64,000 nucleotides of DNA from JACCXM01 sp046328335 (GTDB lineage Bacteria > Chloroflexota > Chloroflexia > Thermomicrobiales > UBA6265), in the NCBI GenBank assembly GCA_046328335.1, contig JAXLWU010000021.1, positions 1 to 64,000 on the forward strand, written 5' to 3'. The notes under the pieces are model-generated. The model saw only the letters and a list, made by a program, of their open reading frames with translations. It was not told the origin of the DNA and did not search any database. Both the position numbers and the translations under genes were made by a program. This document shows positions 9,014 to 17,434 of this stretch, one piece after another; within the stretch, counting starts at the first letter, position 1; every line of letters starts with the position of its first letter.

Positions 9014-9163
9014 GGTGACGACGGAGGGTGTGCACTCTCGCGACGCGATCGGATGTACCGGCTTCATCTCCGCATCGTGGCAAACGGGACGCGATTGGCG
9101 AGCGGTAGGTCTGGCCAGGCCAACCCGAGCGTGTAACCGCAAGACAGGTGAAAACATCGCCGC

Positions 9164-9481
9164 TCACTCCCGATCGTGGATGCAGGTCAGGCCCATCGCG
9201 GTCATGGTGCACGTCGCGAATTTCTGGCAGCAGGGGAGGTCGAGAGTCTGGCGGGATTGAGGATCAGTCCGCATCGAACAGTGGGAGCGAACGGATTCCC
9301 GGCCCGGTTTGCGATACGAATTGCAGCGCTCTTCGCGCCGTTTGCCGGTGCCTACGGCGGCAGCGGAAGATGGGCCGGAGATCAACCCGGTCAGGTCTGG
9401 CGACACGAATCCTGTGGATGCTCGCCGACGCGACTCCAATAAGAGGGGATTGCGGGCCATCCGATGCGTTACCGAGATCAT
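9164..9481 (-). CDS. Possible small Cys-rich protein (105 aa)
   Basis: The ATG at 9481 has a GGAGGG Shine-Dalgarno nine bases upstream. The N-terminal third has a twin-Arg-like stretch (LESRRRAS) followed by a weakly hydrophobic segment. The C-terminal part contains six Cys in a pattern (PCCQKFATCTMTAMGLTCI) like that of small exported Cys-rich proteins. The frame ends four bases before an alternative metX ATG. No family was recognised and the hydrophobic segment is poor, so this could be a chance frame or a decayed gene. Confidence 0.35.
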   Translation of the reverse strand: MISVTHRMARNPLLLESRRRASTGFVSPDLTGLISGPSSAAAVGTGKRREERCNSYRKPGRESVRSHCSMRTDPQSRQTLDLPCCQKFATCTMTAMGLTCIHDRE

Positions 9482-9576
9482 CGTTGAAGACCCTCCGCCA
9501 CCGCCGATTTCGTCGTGGGATGACCCTTGCTTCCATGGCGCTATCTTGGCGTTCGGCAGCGTTGGAGACATCAGCA

Positions 9577-9605
9577 GAATTGTGTAGACGACGTATGTAA
9601 TTCAG
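9577..9605 (-). promoter_or_regulatory. Conserved 29-bp motif, copy 2
   Basis: This is the partner of the motif at 5221-5249, with 23 of 29 identical positions and the same 14-bp spaced hexamers (TGTGTA and TATGTA). It begins 36 bp after the stop of regulator 2 and about 100 bp before the possible Cys-rich gene. Confidence 0.4.
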
Positions 9606-9640
9606 AAGGCGTGGAGCGGATGCGATCGTTGGTGTGACGT

Positions 9641-12019
9641 TCAAATGAGCCCGTGTTGAATCGCAATAACCGTCGCCTTCGCACGGGAATCGACATCGAG
9701 CTTGGTGAAGATATTGGCGACATGCCGCGCTGCCGTGGCGGTGCTGATGAACAAACGATCGGCAATCTCCGGATTTGTGAGCCCGGCAGCAACCAGTTGC
9801 AGGACTTCGACCTCGCGCTCCGTGAGACCAAATGGGCGCGAGGGTTTCGTTGATGCACCCGGCACGGGAGCGCCAAGGTGCATGTCCATGGCGGTCTCGA
9901 TGGCGGACTCGGGGGAGAACTCGCGGCCCTGGCTCCAGAGTGCGGCGAATCTGAAATCACCAAGGTCAGTCCTGAGACGTCCCAGGACGGGCTCCGTGTA
10001 GCCCGCATCGGACGGGGTACGTGGATAGCCGAGCTGTTGGCGCCGCGCGTCCGCGGCGGCATAGAGGCGGGTCGCCAGTTCTCGTTGCCCGGTCAACGCC
10101 GCGAGCCGAGCGAAGCTCTCCAGACCCTCCGTGACGTAGCCCTTGTTATTGTTGGCGACCGCCTGGGCGAAGCTTGCCCGCAGGAGCGGCAGGGCCCGAG
10201 CGAAGTCGCCGACATCGGCGGCCGCCAATGCGAGTCCATCCTGCACGATCGGGATCATCCAGTGCGAGCGGGACTCCTGGGCCAGCGCCAGTGCTTCTTC
10301 CATGGTGCGAAGGGATGTCTCGCTATCGAATTGCATGCGCTGCACGTGGCCGAGATTGTGGAGCGCCCGGATCAACTGGATCGAGGAGTTGGACTCGCGG
10401 GCCACCACGGCGCATGCGGCGAAATGCTCGCGCGCCGTCTCCCAGTCCCCTTGTTCCCCGGCCTGGGCGCCGAGGTTGTTCAACGCGAACGCTTCGGCGT
10501 CCCGGTCGCCGATTTCGCGGGCCAAATCAAGCGCCTGCTGGTGGTGCGCCACAGCCGCCGGAAAATCCGAGTGGCGCCAGGCCATCGTTCCCGCGCCACT
10601 GTGTGCCCGGAGACGATCCGGGATCGGTGCGCTCCTCCCGGTCGCAAGCGCGGTTTCCAGCCAGTGACGGCCTTCGCTGAAATAGGCCCGCTGCTCCCAG
10701 AACGGCCAGAGTGAACCGGCGAGGCGGATAATCTGGTCTCCCGCGCTGCGCTCGGCGAGCCAGGCAAGGGCGGCACGGACGTTGTCGAGTTCCAATTCGA
10801 GCACAGGATTCCAGTCAAATGCGTCTGATCCCTCGCTCTCGGTCCAGGCCCGTTCGGCGAGCGCCAGAACCCATGATGCGTGGCGGTCCCGGACGTTGGC
10901 GTCGCGGCCACTACTGGCCAGTTGTTCGAGGCCAAACTCCCTGATCGTCTCCAGCATCACGTATCGTGGTTCGACACCAGCGAAAGCGTCGTGCCGGATC
11001 AGACTGCTCGCGACCAATTCCCCGATCTGATCGAGGGCGGCATTTTCGTCCTGGTCGGTAAGAACGGCCGCTGCCGCAAGGGTGAATCCTCCGCTGAATA
11101 CGCTGAGGGTGGTGAACACTGATCGTTCGTCGCCGCTGAGGAGCGCGTAACTCCAGGCAATGGCGTCGCGCATCGTCTGTTGCCGCGTCGGCAAGTCGCG
11201 GGGACCGCTGGAGAGGATCTGCAACCGCCCGGCGCCGGTTCGATCCATCCGATCCAGCAAACCATGTGGTGAGATGTGGGCAACTCGGGCCGCGGCCAGT
11301 TCGATCGCCAGCGGCAACCCATCCAGCCGCTGGCAGATGTCACCGATGACGGAAACGGTACTGGCGCTGGCCGAAAAATCTGAGCGTGCCGCGGCCGCGC
11401 GGAGGATGAAGAGTTGAACTGCTGGAGAGATCTCCTCCGGTTTTCCCCCCGGTGATCGCCCCGATGCCTGGACCGGGAGGGGAGCGATCGGGAATTCGTG
11501 CTCGCCAGATATGCGAAGCGATTCTCGACTGGTCACCAGAATTTTGAGACGGGGCGCGTCCGCAAGAAGATCCGGAATCAGCGGAGCGGCATCCAACAGG
11601 TGTTCGAAGTTGTCGAGGACGAGGAGCAATGGTCGGATCGAGAGGAGATGCTTGAGGCGGTCGAGGGAGTACCCACCGGACACTGCGGGATCGACCAATT
11701 CGCGAAACACGGTCGATCCGACAAGCTGCGGATTGGTCAAGGCATTGAGCGGCACGATGACCACTTCCCAGGAGGTTGATCTCTGAAGTTCCTCGAAAAC
11801 GCCGACGGCGAGGCGGGTCTTGCCGACCCCACCCGGTCCGGTCAGGGTCACCAGCCGAACATCGTCTCGCCCCAGCAGTTCGCAAACGGCTTTCACCTCG
11901 CGGTCCCGTCCCACCATCGGTGTTGTCGGCAGACGAACGCCTGTTGTTGACGGATTCGCCGAGTGGAGGGCGTCCGTGGCAACGAGCCGCGCTGCCGTTT
12001 CTGGTGGATCTTGAATCAT
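9641..12019 (-). CDS. NB-ARC/TPR/LuxR transcriptional regulator 2
   Basis: This 792-residue protein has the architecture of regulator 1. It has an NB-ARC module with TPMVGRDREV and GPGGVGKTRLA, Walker B LLLVLDNFEHLL, an NB-ARC-typical DGLPLAIELAAARVAH, TPR-like helices in the middle, and a C-terminal LuxR helix-turn-helix (FGLTEREVEVLQLVAAGLTN). The start at 12019 (MIQDPPE) has AGGTGG six bases upstream; the frame extends to 12112 without a better site. The ligand and targets are unknown. It is one of three in tandem on this strand. Confidence 0.9.
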   Translation of the reverse strand: MIQDPPETAARLVATDALHSANPSTTGVRLPTTPMVGRDREVKAVCELLGRDDVRLVTLTGPGGVGKTRLAVGVFEELQRSTSWEVVIVPLNALTNPQLVGSTVFRELVDPAVSGGYSLDRLKHLLSIRPLLLVLDNFEHLLDAAPLIPDLLADAPRLKILVTSRESLRISGEHEFPIAPLPVQASGRSPGGKPEEISPAVQLFILRAAAARSDFSASASTVSVIGDICQRLDGLPLAIELAAARVAHISPHGLLDRMDRTGAGRLQILSSGPRDLPTRQQTMRDAIAWSYALLSGDERSVFTTLSVFSGGFTLAAAAVLTDQDENAALDQIGELVASSLIRHDAFAGVEPRYVMLETIREFGLEQLASSGRDANVRDRHASWVLALAERAWTESEGSDAFDWNPVLELELDNVRAALAWLAERSAGDQIIRLAGSLWPFWEQRAYFSEGRHWLETALATGRSAPIPDRLRAHSGAGTMAWRHSDFPAAVAHHQQALDLAREIGDRDAEAFALNNLGAQAGEQGDWETAREHFAACAVVARESNSSIQLIRALHNLGHVQRMQFDSETSLRTMEEALALAQESRSHWMIPIVQDGLALAAADVGDFARALPLLRASFAQAVANNNKGYVTEGLESFARLAALTGQRELATRLYAAADARRQQLGYPRTPSDAGYTEPVLGRLRTDLGDFRFAALWSQGREFSPESAIETAMDMHLGAPVPGASTKPSRPFGLTEREVEVLQLVAAGLTNPEIADRLFISTATAARHVANIFTKLDVDSRAKATVIAIQHGLI

Positions 12020-12157
12020 GCTCGCCACCTGACAGTTTCCGTCCATGTGGCCGACACGCAGCGGATCAGATCGGCAGGAGCGACCTTCGGACCAGGGCGT
12101 GGAGCCGCCCAACCGCCAATCCTGGGCATCCTCTTTGCCGGGCAGGAATTCATGACA

Positions 12158-12186
12158 GTCTATCGACTAACCGCAACGTTGCGAAG
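12158..12186 (-). promoter_or_regulatory. Possible promoter of LuxR regulator 2
   Basis: On the minus strand a TAGACT -10 hexamer is preceded at 17 bp by TTCGCA, a weak -35. It lies about 140 bp before the start at 12019, in the gap between regulators 2 and 3. Confidence 0.25.
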
Positions 12187-12297
12187 ATCGTGCGCCGCCG
12201 AAGTCGTGGCAATCAACACTATCAGACCTTGACAGAGGTGGTGAAGCGCGAGCCGCGGGAATCGACATCGCGCCAGCAGAGTTTGGCGGCCGGAAGG

Positions 12298-14802
12298 TCA
12301 AACGAGGTTGTGCTGGAGGGCGAAGGCGGTCACTTTTGCGCGCGAATCGAGATCAAGTTTGTTGTAGATATTGGCGATGTGGCGCGCTGCCGTCGCCGGG
12401 CTGATAAAAAGCCGGTCTCCGATCTCCCGGTTGCTGAGTCCCGCGGCAACCAGGCGCAAAATCTCCAGTTCGCGCTCGGTCAGATCGCGCGCTGGTCCCC
12501 GGGCCCCGCTGCTGTGAGGATCCGAATGAGTGTGGACGGACATCGCTTCGGCCAGGGCTTCCTCACGGTCCAGGGCGCTCCCCGCCTGCCACGCCATCCG
12601 AAATCCCTCGGCGCCGAGCGACGCGCGCAACTGTTGCTTCACCGGATCGGCATACGAGATTTCGGTTGGCGACAGCGGAAAACTGAGCGCTTCGCGAAGC
12701 GATTCACCGGCAGCATAAAGTCTCACGGAGCGCTCGAACTGGCCGAGCGAGGCTGCGACCCGCGCCAGACCCTCGATCCCGTCGATGAGACTGCCCCAGT
12801 TGCCTTTGGCGCGATCCAGGGCGATGCTTTCGTGAAAGAGAGCGATCGCCCGCTGATGGTTGCCACGGTCGGTTTCGGCGAGGGCAAGTCCACCGATGAT
12901 GCTCGGCAGGAGCCAGTCCTGCCGGTGCTGTTGGGCGAGTCCGAGCACTGCTTCCAGGCTTTTGGCGGCGGCGTCGCTCTGCAATTCTGCGCGCTCCATC
13001 TGGCCGAGGCAATTGAGAACCCGGATCAGTTGCGAGGTGGTGCCCGCGTCGCGAGCGATTTCCAGGCTTTCCTCCAGCAGGGAGCGGGCGCGTTCGAATT
13101 CGCCGAGATCCATCGCCTGCGCGCCGAGGTGGAGAAGAGATTCCGCTTCCGCCTCGCGATCACCGAGGTGGCGCGCCAGTTCCAGGGCGCGCTCATGCAA
13201 CACGACGCCACGGTGAAAGTGCGCCTGATGGCGCGCCATCTTCCCGGCGCCAATGAGTACCCACAAGCGGTCGCGCGGGGAAGCCATATCGCCAAGCGCA
13301 ATCGCTTCTTCCAGCCACTTGCGGCCCTCGGCGAAATAGGCGCGCTCCTCCCAGAACGACCAAAGAGCGCCCGCCAGGCGCGAAAGTCTCACACCGTCTC
13401 GCTCTGATCTGGCCCAGTTGAGGGCCGTGAGAAAACTGGGATGCTCGCGCTCGAGATGATCGAGCCAGACCGCGGCGTCAGGGTCCTTCGCGCGCGGACC
13501 AATCGCTTCCGCGACGGAGAGCGCCCAATCGGCGTGACGTTGGCGGATGACGCCTTCCTGACCGCTCTCCGCAAGTCGCTCCAGGGCGAACTCGCGGATC
13601 GTTTCGAGCATGCCGTACCGGGAATCTTCGCTGCCCGCGCTCTCGAACCGAATCAGGCTGTTTTCCACGAGAGACGCAACGAGATCGAGTACGGGTAGCG
13701 CCGGTTCTCCATGGAATGGGTCAGGCAATGCCGCCAGTGGGGGAGGCGGTGTCCAGGCCCGGGAGTATTCTCTGTCGCCCCAGTGCGGGGTGTGGCCTTC
13801 GACATTGCGGCGCGATTGAGGCAACGGTGCAAGAGCGCCCGTAACAACCGCCTCCGCCGCGTCCAGAGTGAAACTGCCCGGGAAGACAGCCAGACTCTGG
13901 AGCACCGTTTTCGCCTCGGGATCGAGCAGGTCGTAACTCCAACTGATGGCATCGCGCATGGTCTGGAGACGGGCCGGTTGGTCCCTCGCCCCACCGGTCA
14001 GGAACGAGAGCCGCGGGGTCGCCGATTGCTCGATTCGTTTCAGCATCGCCGCTGGTGAGAGATGACGCACGCGGGCGGCGGCGAGTTCGATGGCGAGCGG
14101 GAGGCCGTCCAGATGGCGACAAATGCCAACCGTGGCGTCAAGTCCCGGATCTGCCTGGGGGAAGTCAGGCTGGATCGCTCGCGCCCGCTGGACGAAGAGA
14201 CGTACCGCGTCCGAGGTCAGCGCGGTGTCAGCGGCTCCCGCATGATGAGCAGAAGGCAACGGCAAGGGGGGCACCAGCTGCACGTGCTCGCCAGAAATTC
14301 GGAGTGCGGCGCGACTACTGACCAGGATCTTCAGGCGCGGCGCCGCGGCCAGCAGTTGGCCAATGACGAGCGCGGCCGGTTCGACATGCTCGAAATTGTC
14401 GAGAACCAGCAGGATCTCGTGCGGGGCGAGCAATTGATAGAGTCGGTCCAACGAGAAGTCGGCCCCCGCGTCGCGGCCGCCGAGGCTCTGATAGATGGCG
14501 GGACCGACAAATGCGGGGTCAGAAACCGGCGCCAGGCCGACATAGGCGACACCACTGGCAAAGGCGGGCGCAAGTTGCTCCGCGGCGCGAACGGATAGCC
14601 GGGTCTTGCCAACGCCGCCGGGACCGGTGAGGGTGACCAGCCGCACATCGGGGCGTCCCAACAATGCGGTGATCGCGGTGAGTTCGGCTTCACGGCCGAT
14701 CAGCGGGGTGTGCGCAACTGGCAAGCGTGCCGCGGCGAGATTCAGCGCGGGCGCGCGAGTAGCAGCGACGGGCGCAGGAATCGCCGTCGCCTCGTCTGCC
14801 AT
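12298..14802 (-). CDS. NB-ARC/TPR/LuxR transcriptional regulator 3
   Basis: This 834-residue protein is the longest of the three tandem regulators. It has TPLIGREAELT and GPGGVGKTRLS at the N-terminus and LLVLDNFEHVEP as Walker B. A Pro-rich insertion lies near residues 325-365 (SRAWTPPPPLAALPDPFHG); it is absent from the other two. TPR-like helices follow, and a LuxR helix-turn-helix (DLTERELEILRLVAAGLSN) ends the protein. The ATG at 14802 follows GAGGAGAGAG, which overlaps the end of the thioredoxin-fold gene, so the two are translationally coupled. A link to redox state is suggested by this context only. Confidence 0.9.
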   Translation of the reverse strand: MADEATAIPAPVAATRAPALNLAAARLPVAHTPLIGREAELTAITALLGRPDVRLVTLTGPGGVGKTRLSVRAAEQLAPAFASGVAYVGLAPVSDPAFVGPAIYQSLGGRDAGADFSLDRLYQLLAPHEILLVLDNFEHVEPAALVIGQLLAAAPRLKILVSSRAALRISGEHVQLVPPLPLPSAHHAGAADTALTSDAVRLFVQRARAIQPDFPQADPGLDATVGICRHLDGLPLAIELAAARVRHLSPAAMLKRIEQSATPRLSFLTGGARDQPARLQTMRDAISWSYDLLDPEAKTVLQSLAVFPGSFTLDAAEAVVTGALAPLPQSRRNVEGHTPHWGDREYSRAWTPPPPLAALPDPFHGEPALPVLDLVASLVENSLIRFESAGSEDSRYGMLETIREFALERLAESGQEGVIRQRHADWALSVAEAIGPRAKDPDAAVWLDHLEREHPSFLTALNWARSERDGVRLSRLAGALWSFWEERAYFAEGRKWLEEAIALGDMASPRDRLWVLIGAGKMARHQAHFHRGVVLHERALELARHLGDREAEAESLLHLGAQAMDLGEFERARSLLEESLEIARDAGTTSQLIRVLNCLGQMERAELQSDAAAKSLEAVLGLAQQHRQDWLLPSIIGGLALAETDRGNHQRAIALFHESIALDRAKGNWGSLIDGIEGLARVAASLGQFERSVRLYAAGESLREALSFPLSPTEISYADPVKQQLRASLGAEGFRMAWQAGSALDREEALAEAMSVHTHSDPHSSGARGPARDLTERELEILRLVAAGLSNREIGDRLFISPATAARHIANIYNKLDLDSRAKVTAFALQHNLV

Positions 14803-14815
14803 CTCCGCTCTCTCC

Positions 14816-15427
14816 TCAATCGGCCCGGTCGGCGAACTTCCTGCTCAGGTATTCGGGAATCCGCCGTGCCCACGCCGACTCTGGATACCGCCGGGTCAAT
14901 TCCGCCCAGACCAGATCTCGTCTCTCGCCGTCGTGGCCACCGCGAACGTATCCCGCGATGGCGAGCCAATAGAGCAGGTCGGGATGGAGGGGCCCAGTTT
15001 CTCTCCGATCCAGCGCGCGGCGGAGAACGGATTCCGCGCGAACATGTGATTCCGCGCGGGCGTCCTTGAGACGGGCATGGGCTTCTCCGAGTGCCAACAC
15101 ATCGAGGAAGTCCGCGGCCGGCGCGGCGTTGACGTGCCGGGCGTGTTCCTTGCCACGATGATCGAGGATGACTACCGTCGGCAACCAGACGATATTCAGG
15201 TCACGCACATGCCGGTCGGTCACGTCAATGCGCAGCGGAACGAACGCCTCCGCCACAACCGCGACGACCTCTGGGTCTGGATACACCACGGCATCCAGTA
15301 ATTCGCAGCCGATTCAGTGGTCCTTTTCGACATCGACCAGGAGCAGGCGCCGTTCCCGCTTTGCGCGGTCGAAGGCGGCGTCCCAATCGCGTTCCCAATC
15401 GATTCGAGGACGATCCAGTTCCTTCAC
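14816..15427 (-). CDS. Thioredoxin-fold protein, probable selenoprotein (in-frame TGA as Sec38)
   Basis: Read through one TGA at 15314-15316, this is a continuous 203-residue thioredoxin-like protein. The N-terminal part runs IDWERDWDAAFDRAKRERR, then the strand LLLVDVEKDH. The TGA then occupies the first position of a UIGC motif, equivalent to CxxC, followed by ELLDAVVYPDPEVVAVV. The cis-Pro loop is WLPTVVILD. Residues about 115-200 are helical. The GTG start at 15427 has GGAG six bases upstream. Without read-through, only a fragment starting after the active site would be made. A perfect-frame N-terminus upstream argues against simple decay. A point nonsense mutation of TGC or TGT remains possible. 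It is coupled to regulator 3. Confidence 0.7.
15277..15298 (-). promoter_or_regulatory. Candidate bacterial SECIS hairpin
   Basis: Downstream of the TGA the mRNA can form an 8-bp stem, CTGGATGC with GTATCCAG (one G-U pair), around the 6-base loop CGUGGU. The loop begins 24 bases after the UGA and has G as its second base. Both fit the published general rules for bacterial SECIS elements. The same bases encode the conserved LDAVVYP, so the fold could be partly coincidental. Confidence 0.55.
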
Positions 15428-15503
15428 TCCCCACTCCGCACCGGAAAATCGTTCGTGGGTGTCACGCAGGTACAACAAGAATCGGGGACGTTCGAACAGC
15501 AGG

Positions 15504-15511
15504 AGTATACT
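15504..15511. promoter_or_regulatory. AGTATACT palindrome shared by divergent genes
   Basis: The palindrome contains a TATACT -10-like hexamer on both strands. It lies between the divergent thioredoxin-fold gene and the peptide-type binding-protein gene, about 75 and 105 bp from their starts. No strong -35 element was seen on either side. Confidence 0.3.
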
Positions 15512-15615
15512 GCCGGTACTTCACGCGGGAAGACGGAATGTGTCCTTGTCAAGGCAATGGCCGCGCCGTTCGTTGAACGATTGGTGCGGGAACTGTGGTC
15601 GAGGAGGGTCTGGAC

Positions 15616-17286
15616 GTGGCGATGTATCGTGGGCAGGACCGACATCTCGCGAATTTGCAGGAGGCGCTGCGCACCGAGAGTATCGACCGACGGACGTTTC
15701 TGAAGGTTGCTGGCGCGGCCGCGATCGCGACGGGTTTGAGCCATGACGCCATCGTGCCGTCCGGGGCGGCCAGCCGGCGCCCGCGAGCGGTGCGCGCCCA
15801 GGTCGATGCCAATGTCCTCGTGTATGGCAGTGGCCAGGACATCAGCAATCTCGATCCTCACACTGGCCACGACTATTCGATCACCTGGGGCCAACGCGCG
15901 GTCTACGACAGCCTGCTCCGCTATGAAGGCAATCCGGCGGAGCTGAAGCCGCTGCTCGCGACAGAGGTGGTCGGCAGTCCAGATGCCACGACCTGGACGA
16001 TCAAGTTGGCTGATGGCGCGACATTCCACGATGGCTCGCAGGTCGATGCCGAGGCGGTCAAGTACAACTTCCAGCGGATGTTGCGGAAAAACCTCGGCGT
16101 GGCCTGGATGTTTGCCACGGTCATGGACCAGGACTCGATCAAGGTGGTCGACCCGTTGACCGTCCAGATCGACCTGCTCAAACCGTTCGCGCCATATGAC
16201 GCGGTGCTGCCCTGGCTCTTCGTGGCCAACCCCAAGATCGTGCAGGAGCACGACGTCAACGGCGACGAGGGTGAAGCCTGGCTGAAGGAGAACGAGGCCG
16301 GCGGCGGACCGTTCACCATCAAGCGGTGGGAGATCGGCAACATTTACGAGTTCGAGCGCTATCCGGACTATTGGTTCACCGCCCAGGAGAGCGTCAAGCC
16401 GCTGGATGGGTTTGTCTGGAAGATCATCCGCGAGTCGTCGACCAAGCGGATCGCGATGGAAACGGGTGAACTCCAGTATGGTGACCGCTTCACCCCGGAG
16501 GATACGGCCGGATTGGCCGCGGATGCCCGTTTCGTGGTCAACAACGCGCCGTCTCTGACGCCGTTTGCGATCAAACTCAATAATCAGGTTGGTCCGACGT
16601 CGGATATCAATGTCCGGCGCGCGCTTTCGCACGCGTTCGACTACGACGCCGCGATCGAAGCGATCTCGGGACGCGGCACGATCATGGAGGGCCCCCTTGC
16701 CAGCGCCCTCGAACCGTGGCACAAGAAGGATCTGCCGGTGCTACGGCACGACATGGACGCCGCCAAGGCCGCACTTGCGGAGAGCAAATACGCCGATGGG
16801 TTCGAGATGGAGTACGTCTACGTCACCGGGTTGACCGAGGAAGAGTTGTTCGGGCTGATTCTCCTGGAGAAAGCCGCAGAACTTGGCATCACCGTCAACA
16901 TGATGCCCATGGTTTGGCCCGACATGGTGGCCCGCGCGGCAAATCAGGATACGGCCCCGAATTCGATGGCGGTCTATTCCGGCACCGATTATCTCGACCC
17001 GGACAACTTCCTCTGGCAGGCATACCACTCCTCGCAGGCCGGGTTCTGGGCGGCAGCCTCTCACTACAAGAATCCGGAATTCGACAAATTGCTGGAAGAG
17101 GCCCGGGCCGATACCAACAAGGACAACCGCAAGAAACTCTACGACGATGCCCAGGTGACGCTCGTCAATGACGCGGTCGAAATCTTCGTGTACACGGAGA
17201 TCGAGAGCGAAATCTGGGTCAAGGAACTCGGCAATCCCTACGACCCGATCATGGGTGGCGACCTGCGGGCGATCGGGTATCAGTAG
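15616..17286 (+). CDS. ABC transporter substrate-binding protein, family 5 (peptide/nickel type), Tat-exported
   Basis: This protein of about 556 residues captures a peptide or similar ligand outside the membrane. The N-terminus carries a twin-arginine signal (DRRTFLKVAGAAAIATG). The mature part has family-5 features: NLDPHTGHDYSITWGQRAVYDSL, WTIKLADGATFHDG and VKYNFQRML, and NVRRALSHAFDYDAAI late in the chain. The GTG at 15616 lies seven bases after GGAGG; an ATG at 15622 is the alternative. Two permease genes follow. A C/G hairpin after the stop could make this product more abundant than the permeases. Confidence 0.9.
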   Translation: MAMYRGQDRHLANLQEALRTESIDRRTFLKVAGAAAIATGLSHDAIVPSGAASRRPRAVRAQVDANVLVYGSGQDISNLDPHTGHDYSITWGQRAVYDSLLRYEGNPAELKPLLATEVVGSPDATTWTIKLADGATFHDGSQVDAEAVKYNFQRMLRKNLGVAWMFATVMDQDSIKVVDPLTVQIDLLKPFAPYDAVLPWLFVANPKIVQEHDVNGDEGEAWLKENEAGGGPFTIKRWEIGNIYEFERYPDYWFTAQESVKPLDGFVWKIIRESSTKRIAMETGELQYGDRFTPEDTAGLAADARFVVNNAPSLTPFAIKLNNQVGPTSDINVRRALSHAFDYDAAIEAISGRGTIMEGPLASALEPWHKKDLPVLRHDMDAAKAALAESKYADGFEMEYVYVTGLTEEELFGLILLEKAAELGITVNMMPMVWPDMVARAANQDTAPNSMAVYSGTDYLDPDNFLWQAYHSSQAGFWAAASHYKNPEFDKLLEEARADTNKDNRKKLYDDAQVTLVNDAVEIFVYTEIESEIWVKELGNPYDPIMGGDLRAIGYQ

Positions 17287-17301
17287 GACTCTCAACCCGC
17301 A

Positions 17302-17330
17302 ACCCCTCTCCTCATTCCGGGGGGAGGGGT
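17302..17330 (+). terminator. Hairpin between binding protein and permease (attenuator-like)
   Basis: ACCCCTC and GAGGGGT form a 7-bp stem that can be extended by TCC/GG pairs. It begins 15 bp after the binding-protein stop. There is no U-run, so it is more likely a transcript-stabilising or partial-stop hairpin than a full terminator. Confidence 0.45.
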
Positions 17331-17434
17331 CGTGGTAGTGGCATCGTGACTTCAAACACCTTCCACCTTGCCAAGCAATCACCGCGGCCTCGCGCCGTGA
17401 CCGAGATGTTTTCAGGCGTCTCGCGCTCGTTCAC

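Noticed and set aside
7808..9136. 442-residue plus-strand frame across metX
   Set aside because: It is antisense to a well-supported gene, repeats Gly/Asp/Glu without domain features and has no ribosome site. It reflects the codon bias of the opposite strand.
9014..9160. SAM riboswitch before metX
   Set aside because: No SAM-I, SAM-II or SAM-IV core could be recognised; the region is better explained as leader or N-terminal coding sequence.
11776..13407. 543-residue plus-strand frame over regulators 2 and 3
   Set aside because: It runs antisense across two LuxR-type genes and the gap between them; composition is that of a shadow frame.
14816..15289. A 157-residue protein starting at the GTG at 15289
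   Set aside because: This would start after the active-site motif of a thioredoxin fold and ignores 37 upstream codons that fit the family.
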